Positions 34,516 through 46,643 are shown, numbered from the stretch's first letter. The stretch: 64,000 nt of DNA from Siphonodentalium dalli (GCA_032622095.1 CP136064.1:111526004-111590003), one strand, 5' to 3'. The notes: generated by a model from the sequence alone, not told the origin. Numbers and translations: made by a program.

Positions 34516-34857
34516 CCACCGCAGATGCTGCGATTAAAATCGTAAGTGGGGAAAATCGCAGGTGGAGCATCCATTGCGCATGACCATGACAATATCGCAG
34601 CCACATCGTAGCGATGAAGCAATGTTGGATTTTTACCAGGAAAAACGTGGCGTGACCTTGGCAACGGTCACGATCATAGCTGTCACATGGCCATGGTCGC
34701 ACTGGTCTCACAATTTACATGCTAGCATGTGCTCGATCACATAGATAAAATCGTATCTCTGCAGACATTGCAGCACCGTAGCGTTTGCGGGCAAGCCACA
34801 TTTCTCCACCTGCCATTTTCCCCACTTACGATTTTAAAAGCAGCGTCTGCGGTGGTA
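34516..34857. mobile_element. MITE with ~52-bp terminal inverted repeats
   Basis: Left end 'ccaccgcagatgctgcgatt' continues 'ttaaaatcgtaagtgggga...ggtggag'. The right end is its inverse, 'ctccacctgcc...ccacttacgattttaaaagc' to 'gcgtctgcggtgg'. The GC-richer centre has no transposase. Confidence 0.75.
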
Positions 34858-34997
34858 CTAACATGGTCGAGGGAGACACTTATTTTGAGAATATGTATCT
34901 GCCGGCAGACCATGGGGGGAAACTAAAGCTGCCTATGTTCGAGGTAATTTATTTCATCACTTTGTTTAGGAATGTATAGTCCAACTTTCCCCGCAGC

Positions 34998-35357
34998 TAC
35001 GATAGGGGAACACCGTGTGCATAACGTAACTATCACAAGTATAACGTACTCTGATAGTGATAACAACTTATCGCCTAGATCATGCTATGAATCTCAACTC
35101 AAAGCTGACGTAGCTTTGAGTTGAGATTCATGGCATGATCTACTTATCGCCAAATTCATGCTTCAAACATTTTAAACATGTCATCTTCGGCTTCTTTTAT
35201 TTTAGTTTTATGAAAATGAATAATAAATGGGGTGATAAATATGTATATAACGAAAAATAGAATCAAATTAGCCATTTTTCCGTGAAACTTAGGACAGGCA
35301 ATCCAGGTACAAAAATGTATGAAATATGAGTACAAAGTGAAAGTGTTCCCCTATCGT
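34998..35357. repeat. nested inverted repeats with a 30-bp hairpin
   Basis: A 30-bp near-perfect hairpin at 35,077-35,106 / 35,112-35,141 ('tcaactcaaagct' / 'agctttgagttga', 5-bp loop) lies between an outer inverted pair 'acgataggggaacac' (34,994) and 'gtgttcccctatcgt' (35,343). This looks like another small foldback element. Confidence 0.6.
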
Positions 35358-36845
35358 ATTGCGATAATTCCCAACCGTTGCGGGCAACGGAGCTTTTGCT
35401 TCAAGTCCGGAAAGGAAGAATATGAAACAAAATACGACCAAACCACGATGTTCCCCTGACAATACATATATTAATGCATCACCCTGACATACCAATACTT
35501 CCTTCTCATAAAAAGAGACATTTAGCGAGCAGTTTTTGTGGCGATACGAACGATCAGCGACGGATTCGGGTGCGTTCGATCCAAACGAATAGTACAGGGG
35601 TCTGTTTCGTGAAGCAAGGTCATAAGATTATCTTAAGATGGACTTAATCTAAGATCTAAGGTGGATCTTATGGTGTACCTTTTCCGTTTCAAGAACGCGT
35701 TTCACAAAACAAGATTAAGTCCTACTTAAGTAGTAAGTTAAGTTCCCGCTCATTCAGACTGGTTATCGACAATTTTCTACAGTCCGGAAAAAAAAATGTG
35801 GGCTTGTGCAATATTTATGTACGGCATTGAGAGGTTATCGAGAAAGAGCCGAGTCCGAGTTGACATTATTGTGTGACAGGGATGCTGAATAGCGGCTGGG
35901 GTGGCATGTATCTTAGTGTCTATAGTCAGTGGCCTTATATTAGCTTATGGATCTTAGACTTGTATGCGTTTCACGATGTGAATTCGAACATGAGTACATC
36001 GTAGCCTCTTAAAATGACGAGCTTGGCGTTTACTGACGAGTGGCGGTGTCAGAAATAAGACACTACAATAATATGGATCGATGCATGACTGCGACCATGC
36101 ATTCACGCCGAGTTAATCCACTGAGAGCAATAACCAGGCGGCGATTTTTTTTTATGTTAGCCGACAATATCGTATATTATCGACCACCGCTCTCTACGTG
36201 TAGCAATAATAAAAATAAATCGGCGATGTCATCAGGACACACATAGGTCATTTTTCGATTCAAAGGGAAATGAACAATATTTGTTAGAGTAACTTTTTTT
36301 TATTATTTTTATGCAGATGTTTTATGCGGTTGTCATACCATGGATATATATATATAACTACGTTTTCATTAGCACACTCATTTTAAGGGGTGTCATCGTT
36401 ACGGGTGTGTATATCATATATACAGTATGCTGTACAACGGTCATCCCACCCCTGCAAAAAAAAAACATGACAAAAATTTGGACAGCCTTGAAAATCACGA
36501 CATATGGGCGTGGGCATAAACTCATTAAAAATAACATTCTCTATAGAAAATTGTCACTATTTCTAAAACATATTTTGATAAAGAGCGTTTTTGTTACCTT
36601 TCCTATATGACATATCTGCTTTGTAAACAGCTGACGGAAATTTGGAAAGAGGAAAGAATCAATACATTAATTGATCTCATTTTACCATATCGACACACAC
36701 ACATATGGAATAACATAGAAGAGATTGTGAGCTTTGAGCTAGGCCATAATTCTTATCAAAAGTTTAATTCGTGGATAATACAATTTTATAATATATATTA
36801 TCTATAGGTCACATACACAGCTGATAATTGACTATATCCTACATT
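35358..36845. other. unassigned stretch with one dispersed-repeat fragment
   Basis: At 35,605-35,750 a sequence rich in 'taagattatcttaag', 'cttaatct' and 'gtttcacaaaacaag' resembles 37,570-37,690 ('taagattatctta', 'agttaagtccttg', 'cgtgaaacgc'), suggesting a MITE family. The two open frames at 36,311-36,807 (plus) are AT-rich and unrecognised. Confidence 0.4.
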
Positions 36846-37252
36846 CGACGAGGCTCGGGTGGCTAGTTGGTCTCTGTGGGGGGGGGGGGGGGGTACATCG
36901 TGCAATTTCCAACTGCACCCGCCCCTTAATTGAACTTCCATGTTCGCGAAATGCCATGTCCACCCCACCCGTTGGATTTAAACTGTCCAATGGGTATCTC
37001 AAATATTCCAACAGTTCGAAATTTCTAACCTGACGCCCCTAAAGTTGGTGATTTTCGGTTGCTGCTGATTGTCTAAAACAACACATTCCTTTACTAGTTA
37101 TAAATTCAAACAATTGAAACCTATATATAGTGTACATTTAATGTTGTTGTCAGGCATGAAATTTCCAATTGCTAAACATTTTGACCAAAGTGTGTGTGTG
37201 TGTGGGTGGGGATAGACAACACATAAACCCCATTCGCCACGTCCCTGATGAT
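36846..37252 (+). mobile_element. cagggacgtggc-family element
   Basis: Left terminus 'ctcgggtggctagttggtctctg', then a 17-base G-run. Right terminus 'cattcgccacgtccctgatg'. Length about 400 bp, no coding capacity. Confidence 0.65.
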
Positions 37253-37284
37253 AAGCCTGTGCTCTGAATTGTTTTTTGTTTTAC

Positions 37285-37470
37285 CAAACTAACCCTATGG
37301 TTATACGGTGGGGGGGGGGGGGGGGTTGCCCTCTCCAAACTTTGGTTTTGGAAAGTTTGAGGTACCAGTTGGAATGTTTAAACCCAAAGAGAATTTGGTG
37401 TTGTTTAAGGTGTGTAGTTGGACATTTCGAGGCGAACACCCCCTCTCACTCTGTAGCCACTACCCTGTAT
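37285..37470 (+). repeat. cagggacgtggc-family fragment
   Basis: A G-run (37,310-37,325) and 'ttggttttggaaagtttg...ccagttggaatg', ending with the degraded right terminus 'ctgtagccactaccctg'. Confidence 0.5.
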
Positions 37471-38275
37471 ACCAGACGATGAATTGCCCACCCAGACAAT
37501 GTACAGATATCTCCGTAATTGCAAAATAACATAGGCCGCCATACTTGTGATTGATATGCCACTTATCACGTGAGTCTTAACTTTAAGATTATCTTATGAC
37601 ACCTCACAGCAGTCTTAAAGTTAAGACCAAAGTTAAGTTAAGTCCTTGTTCGTGAAACGCACTTATGATTGAAGTTTGAACTTATGACCATATTAAGGTG
37701 ACGTTTACACATAGCCGGTGAAGCCGTTACCCGGCGAACCCGTTAGCCGGCGAAGGTTGGGCAGAGTGTTTACACATCGCCGGCGAAGATACGCATATAT
37801 TCATGTGTCTCCTTTACTTGTTAATAGTTTTCGTTTTAGTTCTCACTGAACTGCAATATGATATTGCTGTACACCTGTAAACATCTAGCCGCTTCCTGTT
37901 AGAGATATGGTTGGGCAGTATAGTGAAATGAAACGTTTTAGAAATGGAAATGCCGAAATTATTAATATCCAACTCAAACTTTCAGGTATTGCTATTGGTA
38001 ATTTTATAAATATTTAAAAAACATTGTTAATGATTTGTTTGGGTTCACATACAGCCTGTGAAGTGAGTGTCGCACCAAAAGCATGGCCATTGTCAGTTTT
38101 GAGATCTTTTCGTCGCATACATCTACAAATTGGTGTCTAATCATTCGGATTGGATTTTATATTATATATACAAGTTTCAACATCGCGAATCAAATGTGAC
38201 ACATTTTCCGTTTGCACATTATACAATAAAATATGTTTTTCATTTTACTCGGGCATTCACCATGTCCATGTATAT

Positions 38276-38690
38276 AGGGCCGTGGCGATGGGGGTGTCTC
38301 ATCCCAACTTTAATCAAAATATTCAAAAGCTGGAAATGTCATACCTGACACGGCAATGGTTGGATATTTGACATCAGCAATATGATGAAATTGTTCTCGT
38401 AGTTTTATTTTCAACAATTTGTTATTGGTGATTTCTTTAGGCAACATTTGCTTATTTTTTTACCAAATTGTTGGACTGAAATGACCATCAGTTGGAAATG
38501 AACCAACCTTATTAGAGGTGCGTCAAGTTTGGAAAATGTCCAACAATTGGAAATCTTAAGGCTGGATGCTAGGATTTTGCAATTTTCAGGGTTCAGATTA
38601 AAAAAAATTCTCACACCTGGCCATATAGTGCAGCGGCCAAATCGAAAAAGAGCTCTAGTTTTCGAGATACCCCTACCCACGGTAGAACAA
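38276..38690 (+). repeat. cagggacgtggc-family fragment
   Basis: Starts 'atagggccgtggcgatgggggtgtctc'. Internal blocks 'aattgttctcgtagttttattttcaac' and 'atgctaggattttgcaatttt' match the copies at 29,790 and 18,172. Confidence 0.6.
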
Positions 38691-38751
38691 GTTAAAACTA
38701 ACTTTTTTTAAAGGAGAAATATATACTCTTTACGAAAATGATAGTGAAAAA

Positions 38752-40030
38752 TAACGGAATTGGTGGTGGCTATTCTCAAATTGACGATGAACGATACCCA
38801 CCAGTGACTTTTCCCAGAAATTAACGATTTTGGTAAAGTGAGCCCTGCGGCTATGTCCTAAGTTATTTGCCCACATTGTTGGTGTTAAAATGACTACAGC
38901 ATACCATATTTGTACCTGATATGCAAGAAGTGTTGGTTAATTTTGATTTTCGTGCCATTTGGAGCCGAAACATTTATTTTTTGTTGAAAAATCGCTCTTT
39001 AAAAAAAAAATATATTTTTCGAACATTATCATTCAAACGTATATTGCAATAATATTGAAATATTTAGGTCATATGGTGTAGTAGTTATCTAACAAGCATA
39101 TGAAGAAAGAAGTTAACAACAATTTTTAACGGTTTGCGAGATATTGGATTTTAGCTACCCCTCCCCCAAACACGTTTTTGGTCGAAAAAAATACATATTT
39201 TTGATGTCATTACAAACATTTTTGAATTGATCTGAATGGGACCCAATATGAATATTGTACTGAAAGTGTTGTCAAGAGATGCCGTTTAATCGATTACAGA
39301 TGTGTTCAGACTTTCAGACCCCCAGTTACAACAACAACAATTATTTTATTGATAACAGTTCATTTTGCATGCATTAACATCGATGTTAAGTACTAAAACC
39401 TTTGTTATAAACAACGTGACCAACTATATAACATATGGCTCAGTAGTTATCTGGACAACACAGGTAGAAAGAATTTGACAGAAATTGAATAATAACGGAA
39501 TAGGTGGTGGCTATTGTCAAATCGACGATGAGCGATACCCTCCAGTGACTTTTTCCAGAAATTAACGATTTTGGTAAAGCGAGTCCTGTGGCTATGTCCT
39601 AGCCTATTTGCCCATATTGTTGGGGTTAAAATTACTACATCATACCATACTTCTACCGGATATGAACAAAAATGTTGGTTAATTTAGATTTTCCTGCCAT
39701 TTGGAGCCAAAATATTTATTTTTTGCTGAAAAATCGCACTTTATCACAAAAATATTATATTTCGAACATTATCATTCAAATGGATATTGTTATAATGCCC
39801 AAATATTTAACAGAAATTTAGAACAATTTGCGAAATAATGGATTTTAGCTACACCTCCCCCAAAAACGTTTTTGGTCGAAATATTACATATAACTTTACC
39901 AAACTTCCCAATTGATCATACTGGGACCCAACATAATTCTTTTGCTGAAAATTGAGCCCGGGGACATTGCTTAAGTGATTAAAGACGTGTTCAGGCTTCC
40001 AGACCCCAAATTACAACAACAACGCATTTT
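38752..40030 (+). repeat. tandem duplication, period ~736 bp
   Basis: 'acggaattggtggtggctatt', 'caaattgacgatgaacgatacc', 'cagaaattaacgattttggtaaag' and 'catttggagccgaaa..atttatttttt' at 38,755-38,980 recur at 39,492-39,720. The second copy is deleted relative to the first around 39,790-39,830. Confidence 0.8.
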
Positions 40031-40819
40031 ATTTGCTATTACATACAATAAGTGTCGCATATCAACCAATCAATAGTTTATTCTAAAAAAAAACAATAAT
40101 GGTATACAGAGATTACAATAATTGGACAGCTTGAGAATCCAGCATGTCCGACGTATAGATGCACAAGTACTCCATTCGCGTTTAAGATTGTAATGCAGTA
40201 GTTTGAACTATGGCCAATTGAGTAATCACATTAAAACGTCCCCTCCCTGTCATTGTGGCAAATAGAAAAAGCATATCATTACTTTTTGGAATACAGTGGT
40301 CCTAAGACAGAACTTATATGCGCCATACTGAATGTAATATTATCAGAAATACTCTTGTTATGTACAGCAACTCAGTCAGCGCGAAAATATTAAAATAGTT
40401 GACGGGGTTCAGACATTTATCTCGAAAACAAAGCGATTTCCATAATGCTGCCATTTGTTAAAACTTCGTGAAAAACATTGAAACCCTGCTGAGCGCGAAA
40501 TTTACCACCTCCAGATCGTCTACAATCTCACGGCGACGGGTGTATCAATGACGAAAACTACATTATCTGTGTAGCATTGCGTCCAATCAGCTCTAACGAA
40601 ACTATGTGTATATCATTGTATCCAATCAGTTCCAACTGGATTACATTCTAATTTTCCCCATCCAATCTCCCTCCCAGATAAATTGTTTACCTCCGGATAG
40701 AACTACTACATACTTATATATCGTATAGTTTCGGCCACAATATATGTTGATATTGAATTCATAATCCCTTCAGTACATGATGTGTTCAAGACCTCAAATA
40801 GGGTAGGGGTACATACAAC
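40031..40819. other. unassigned stretch between arm and satellite
   Basis: No repeat unit or coding signal recognised. Confidence 0.4.
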
Positions 40820-43260
40820 AGTGAACATTTGCCAGCCGCTTGTTGTGGAGTGCCACATGATGCAGACTTTCGGGAACCAACACATATGTATATTCTGATA
40901 AAAACTAACCTTTGGTCAAGCCCTCAATTAATATTGGGGTCATATCATTTCACCATGTGGTGTCTTCCAAGACTTCAAATAAAGTTGGGGTCCTAAAAAT
41001 TTTGCCTTTCATATTTTCCTGTCACTTTTCGTTAAGTGCTCATTCTTTCAGAACCCAAATCCATCTATTTACATTGTTTACGTCCTTGTACAATTAACTC
41101 GCCATTGTCCATACACGCAGTCAATGATGATATCGTTCCAATCCGTGGTGTGTTCTAGTCTTCAAATTGGGAAGGGGGTAATACAAACATTGAAAAATCG
41201 CATTATTTATTTTTCAGTCGATTTTTGTAAAGTGTCCCTGACTGTCGGGTATTAACCCATCTACAACAATTGTGTATTTCTTTATAGAATAGCCATTTGT
41301 CCATATCGTCGTTTGACCATGAGGGCACATCCATTCAGTTCGTGGTAGGTTCAATTGTTTACATGGGGTAGGGGTCCCTTAAAATTCGCCTTCATCGTTT
41401 GCCATCTGCTTTGTGTAAGGTGCCACGGTGTTCTCGCGAACGGCGGGCTCGCGAGACCATTGCCATTCGGCCACAATCTCGGGTAATATGGATAGCTTAT
41501 GCCTTGAGCTAGTGTTGTGTTCAAGACTTCAGATAGGGATGGACTCCCCTGAGAGTAAAATTTAGCCCTTTCATTTGCTGACCATTTGTTGTAAAGTGCC
41601 ATAGGCTATCGGGAACCATCTCATCCATAACAGATTCGTATTGCCAGATAATAATCCCATTTGTCCACAACTTCAGTTAACATTGAGAGCATATAATTTT
41701 TTTAAGACTTCAAGTTGGATAGTGGGGTCCTCAAGACATAGAAAATTCGCCTTCTTGTTTGCCAGCCGCTTTTTGTAAAGTGTTCCAGGATTTCGAGGGA
41801 ACCAAATCACCCATATATCAATTAATAATTCCATGACAGCAATACCTTTCGATCACACACTCAGCTAAGTGAGAGAATATAACTTCAGTTCATGCTCTGA
41901 TCAAGATATTAAATGGGTTAATGGGCCCCCCCCCAAACAGTGAGTATTCGCCTTTCTCTTTCGTCAACAACTTTTTGTAAAGTGACCCAGACATTCAAGA
42001 CCCTGGTATACTATACTCATTATATAGCGTCCATTTCTCCACACACGCAGTTAATAATGGGAGCAAATCCTTTCGGTTCATTGTGTGTCCCAAGACTGCA
42101 AATGGGGTAGTGTGGCCTAACACATTACATTTCGTATTTGCCAGCCGCCTTTTGTAAAGTGTTCCAGGATTTCGAGAACAAAACCACCCATACAAATTGT
42201 AAATAATACATGAGAGCATATAGATTCGGTTCAGTGTGTGCTAAAGAGTTTAGAAGGGTTATGGGTACCCAAAACAGTGAGATTTCGCCTTCTCTTTGCT
42301 AGCCACTTTTTGTAAAGTGCCCCAGACATTGGGAAGCCAACCAACCCACCCATCGTGCAATGAAGGGGCATATTTCCTGAATTACATACCATTTGTCCAC
42401 ACCCCAGTTAATATTGAGAACATGTCCATCCATTAGTGTGTTTAAGACTTTAAATGGGGTAGGATGCTCAAAGAAAATATTCAGCTTTGGTTTTTGCCAG
42501 CCGCCTTTTGTAAAGTAACCTAGGATTTTGGGAACCAAACTACCCATATAACATGTATATTCCCTGATAGCACTACCTTTCGTTCACACTGTGATTTATT
42601 AATAAAAGCATGAATATTCGGCGCATGGTGTGTTCAAGAGTTTAAATGGGCATATAAAGGGGTCCCACAAAACAAAAAAATATTCGCCTTTGGAGTTTGC
42701 CCTCCGATTTTCGTAAAGTGCGAAAGGCTTTCGGGATCCAACCAACCCATCCATCAACACCGTGTATGCGCCCCGATATTACTATTTTTGCCCACATCCT
42801 CAGTTAATATTTACAGCAATCATTTCAGTTCGTGAGTTGTTCAACTTTAACACTTCAATTGTGTAGGGGGGCCTAAAACGTGAAATTCGTCTTTCTTATT
42901 TATCAGCCACTTTGTGTAAAGCGACACATGCACAACCGATCCATACAAATTATGTATTCTCTGATAGAACTACATTCCCGTCACACTCTCGGTTAATATA
43001 GAGAATTAGAGATCATATAGCTTAATTTCGTATTGCGTTGAAGTCTTTAAGTTGGGTAGAGTGTTCTTGAAAAATATAGCAAATTCGCCCTTCATATTTG
43101 CCAAGCAAAGTGCCACACTGTTTCGGGAACAAACCCATCCATAAACATTGTATATTTTCTTATGTAATTGTCCTTTATAATTGCATGATTCTTAATGCTG
43201 AGATAATATTTTGTTCAGTTCGTGGTGTGTTCAGGACGTCTAATAGGGCGGGGAGCAACA
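40820..43260 (+). repeat. satellite array, unit about 190 bp, ~13 units
   Basis: Each unit carries 'attcgcctt...tttgccagccgc.ttttgtaaagtg', then 'ttcgggaaccaaac.acccat', 'tatattc..tgata', 'cacac.cagttaatattgagagcat' and 'gttcgtggtgtgttcaagacttcaaatggggtaggg'. The 'gtaaagtg' landmark recurs at intervals of about 165-205 bp from 40,828 to 43,100. Units are strongly diverged, so the array is old. A lone inverse unit occurs at 52,025-52,195. Confidence 0.85.
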
Positions 43261-43554
43261 ATGATTTTGTTCTGTATGATTATGTTAGTCTATATTATGT
43301 GTCGTTTAGAACAAATACTTCAGTTGCTCAAATCGATATGTGTTAATATAAAATTACATGTCATAAATAAAATATTGTGTTGTTGTTGTTGTAACTGGGA
43401 GTTTAATTGGAAACCTGAGGTCATCTAAAACCAGACTCGCGGTGTCTACGGATCAGGTTTTCATCACACGAATAATGATTAGATTCTCATTAGAATAATT
43501 TAGAAAGGTCTGTCTTGTTATCATAAATATGTAGTTCGTTATATAGTTCGTCAC

Positions 43555-43790
43555 GTATTGTTTATAACAAAGGTTTTAGTACTTAACATCGATGTTAATG
43601 CATGCAAAATTAACTGTTATCAATAAAATAATTGTTGTTGTTGTAACTGGGGGTCTGAAAGCCTGAATACATCTGTAATCGATTAAACGGCATATCTGGA
43701 CAACACTTTCAGTACAAGATTCATATTGGGTCCCATTCAGATCAATTCGAAAATGTTTGTAATGTCATTATCAAAAATATGTATTTCAGA
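43555..43790 (-). repeat. inverted partner of 39,180-39,435
   Basis: Inverse copy of part of the left arm, including '(gttgtt)n gtaactgggggtctg'. Confidence 0.75.
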
Positions 43791-43794
43791 TGAA

Positions 43795-45490
43795 TCATAC
43801 TTACGCTTAAGCATAAGCGTAAGTGAATTATGCTTTATAAGTGTAAATGATTTATGCTTAAGAATAATTATTTACGCTTAAGTGTAATTAGCTAATAAAT
43901 GTGAAAAACAACGTTTATGACTTATTTACGCTTAAGCATATATATGATTCATTTGTGCTTAAGCGTGAATTATTTGTGCTTAAGTGTTAATCATATGCAT
44001 TTATTTTAGGCATAAATAATTTGCGCTCAAGCGTAAATTTTAAGTGCAAATAATTTGCGGTTACGCATTAGTAATTTGTGCTTATTTTTTTTTCAAACGG
44101 AATGACAACTTTTTATCAAATAAACTGACAAATGTCTTTTTCAACTTTAAGATTTTTTTTAATGGCGTTGTTATGTTTAATCTATAGGCAAATTGTCAAC
44201 ATTCAATCTATTTAGACTGATTGGCCAACAAATTTAGACAGATCGGTCTAAATAAAGATTGATTTGTGGTTCACCCATATTGGTATGGGAGGCCAAATTC
44301 ACATTTAATAGCTAATTGTGCTTAAAGGGATACTGTACCCAAAATGTTGTTGTTGGTTTCTATAGTCTCCGAGTCAGAGAATAAGGTAACACTTTTTCCA
44401 TTACTTTAAAGTCTGTCGAGTACGAAGTAGTGTTACGGATGGCAAATTTACCGGAATGCAAAAATACAAATTGTCGTCGAGTAATTTTTTTACAGTTTTC
44501 AACCAAATGTATCAAATAAAAGTTATATTATATGCATACTAGTCCCATATACTCATTTAAGTTATTGTATCGTCACTAGTGAGTGAGTGGCTTGAGTTTT
44601 CTCCCCGTATCATTATAATGTTTTAAACGATCGTGTGTGCGATCGGTTTACCAATCCAGTATCCCTCAATTAATTTGATTACGTTTTGTACACGGAAATT
44701 CGTAATTTAATTGACGCCATTTTATGGCTCCAGTCATAAATTCAATTTATATCAAATTATTAACTTTGATTTTAAGATAGCCTATTAACCTGAGCGTTTA
44801 CAGAATACATCTTCGACTCAAATTACTTATGGTTCTATATATTATCGATATTAGATCGTTGTTATCACCGGAAATTTATTGAAAATGGCGTACAGTACCC
44901 CTTTAAGCGTATTTAGGGCTCAAAATAGATTTAATTTAGCGAGATACCAATTAGTCATAAAGCACTGAAAATAGAAAAGTATGCTTAAGCGCACTGCCAT
45001 TACGCTTAAGCGTAATAGATTTTCATAGCCTTATTACCTTACATATAATGATATCATCTAAGGTAGATTTTTGTCAAAAGTTACTAGCATCAGTAATTGG
45101 CTGCATCCATTTCAGCTTCAGGGGAGTTTTCACATATGGAATTTGAATTACGCTTAAGCGTAATGACATTACGCTTAAGCATAACGGCATTACGCTTAAG
45201 CGTAATGGCCTTACGTTTAGGCGTAATAGATTGTTCTTTGAAAAGCATAGTGGAAATCTGAATTACGCTCAAGCATAATAGCTTAATGCATTACGCTTAA
45301 GCGTAATTGGCTATTAAATGTGAATTTGGCCTCCCATATAATATGGGACGCGGTTTTAACATTTACTTGTTATTCGCCCTTAAGCATAAATATGAAAATG
45401 ATGATCTTTTTGTGCTTAAGCGTAAATGATTTGCATTTAAGTATAAATAATTTGCGCTTATGCGTAAGTGATTTAGCCTTAAGTGCAAAT
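43795..45490. repeat. array of the palindrome ttacgcttaagcgtaa
   Basis: Dozens of full or half sites of the type (t)tacgcttaagcgtaa, spaced irregularly at roughly 15-40 bp, concentrated at 43,797-44,080 and 44,995-45,480, with sporadic sites between. The two dense blocks are flanked on their outer or inner sides by direct repeats ('aaactgacaaatgtctttttcaactt' at 44,122 and 'actgagaaatgtctttttcaactt' at 45,609), so the whole unit may be duplicated. Open frames here are translations of the palindrome. Confidence 0.85.
44321..44907. mobile_element. TTAA-flanked MITE inserted in the palindrome array
   Basis: Ends 'ttaaagggatactgtaccc' and 'gtacagtacccctttaag' are inverse and both flanked by TTAA. 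The site without the insertion would read gtgcttaagcgta, one unit of the surrounding array. The centre holds an imperfect palindrome ('aatttaattgacgcc...gtcataaattcaattt') like the element at 30,427-30,739. TTAA duplication is characteristic of piggyBac-type transposases. Confidence 0.75.
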
Positions 45491-45499
45491 AAGGAATAA

Positions 45500-46049
45500 A
45501 TGTAAAAATACATGCCATTCCATACCCATGACCAAAAGTTATAAACCTGATAAATTGCTGTGGACATGACCAATTTCAAACGGCATGGCAATGTTTTATC
45601 AAATATACTGAGAAATGTCTTTTTCAACTTCAAGTCTTTTTGATAAAAATTTGTTATGTCTTATCCATTGACAAATGCATAATCTTATTTGTTGAGTTTG
45701 AAATGTTCTGTCACTTCTCTGTCGTGTTGGCGCCCATATATGAGCTTGTGTGCTGAAATAAAATACGTGTGTGAAGATTTCGTGCAAAGTTGAAGTGGAA
45801 ACTGAAAGCAACCTATAATTAATAGTTAGTAGATACATACCTGTCAAGATTCCCCAAGATTAGATTGTCCGGCCATCGGGAAACATATATGTGATCACCC
45901 ATTGAACGAGTCTAAGTTATTTGCTGTGATTTTAACACTAGAATGTGTTTCAGTCGCTTCGAAATTAAATGGCGACTGCCAGCCTGGCCATGTGCTACAC
46001 GGAAACAGTAACGATAACTCTTGAAGACTATCAGTAAAAACCAATATAT
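45500..46049. other. unassigned stretch
   Basis: Contains the second copy of the 'gagaaatgtctttttcaactt' direct repeat (45,575-45,680). No gene supported. Confidence 0.4.
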
Positions 46050-46145
46050 GGTTTTGAACATGTCCTCAAATCCAAGGGATTCATATTTGGTTTTGATCAA
46101 AACCAAGGGTATCAGATTTGGTTTTGATCAAATCCAACAAAAACC
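46050..46145. repeat. second cluster of ttggttttgatcaaaaccaa
   Basis: One full palindrome ('tttggttttgatcaaaacca' at 46,086), one near-complete copy and a half site ('atggttttgaac'), as at 30,215-30,372. Confidence 0.75.
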
Positions 46146-46244
46146 GAATATTTTAACTGTGTATAGTAGGGGGTGTCAGGTTGCAAAACATTTGTCATAT
46201 TGGCAGACCCATTGTCCGCCCAGTAGATTATGTTGATCAATCCG

Positions 46245-46643
46245 GCTAGTAACGCTGATGGGGTCATTGTCACAAGAAATCGATCACAATCGTAGCCAGC
46301 TTTTTAAATCGATCACAAAATTTGTAGCCAGCTGTCCTATGGTGATCACATTTGTAGCCAGCTTTTCATATTCATACGAGCTTCAATGAACAAGATCAGG
46401 TTAATCTCATTGTTCTAAGTTGATGGATGAAAAATTGATAAACGAAGTCAGTTTTGGAGAATGACGTCGACATTTTAGCCACGAGCGCGATGACGTCATA
46501 TTTCGCGCCATATAAAGCTTGCAATTAGAAAAGCTGGCTACAAATGTGATCGCCGGTGAAAAGCTGGCTACATTTGTGATCGATTTAAAAAGCTGGCTAC
46601 GAACGTGACCGGAGTCTTGTGACAATGACCCCATCGGCGCTAG
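46245..46643. mobile_element. MITE with ~120-bp inverted ends carrying three subterminal repeats each
   Basis: Ends 'ctagtaacgctgatggggtc' and 'gaccccatcggcgctag' are inverse, followed on both sides by 'attgtcacaag' / 'cttgtgacaat'. Each arm carries three copies of 'gctggctacaaatgtgatc' (or its complement), the arrangement of subterminal transposase-binding repeats. No coding capacity. Confidence 0.8.

Larger units (their letters stand above)
38752..43790. mobile_element. second large foldback structure: inverted arms around a ~190-bp satellite
   Basis: The segment 39,180-39,435 is matched in inverse by 43,555-43,790: 'gaattgatctgaatgggaccca', 'tgccgtttaatcgattacag', 'cagacccccagttacaacaac' and 'gcattaacatcgatgttaagt'. 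A shorter inverse match ('ttacaacaacaac') joins 40,010-40,030 to 43,375-43,400. The interior 40,820-43,260 is a satellite. No transposase is visible. The plan (inverted arms around a tandem array) is the same as in the 0.6-5.5-kb element, although the sequences differ. Confidence 0.6.

Noticed and set aside
36311-36807. Two adjoining open frames (plus, 99 and 66 codons)
   Set aside because: Composition follows the local AT bias; no motifs. A decayed element is possible but cannot be supported.
45090-45272. Lys/Arg-repeat open frame (minus) in the palindrome array
   Set aside because: A translation of repeated cgcttaagcg units, not a conserved protein.
43795-45490. CRISPR-like array of palindromic repeats
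   Set aside because: Spacing is irregular and short, the genome is eukaryotic, and there are no cas-like genes or leader.
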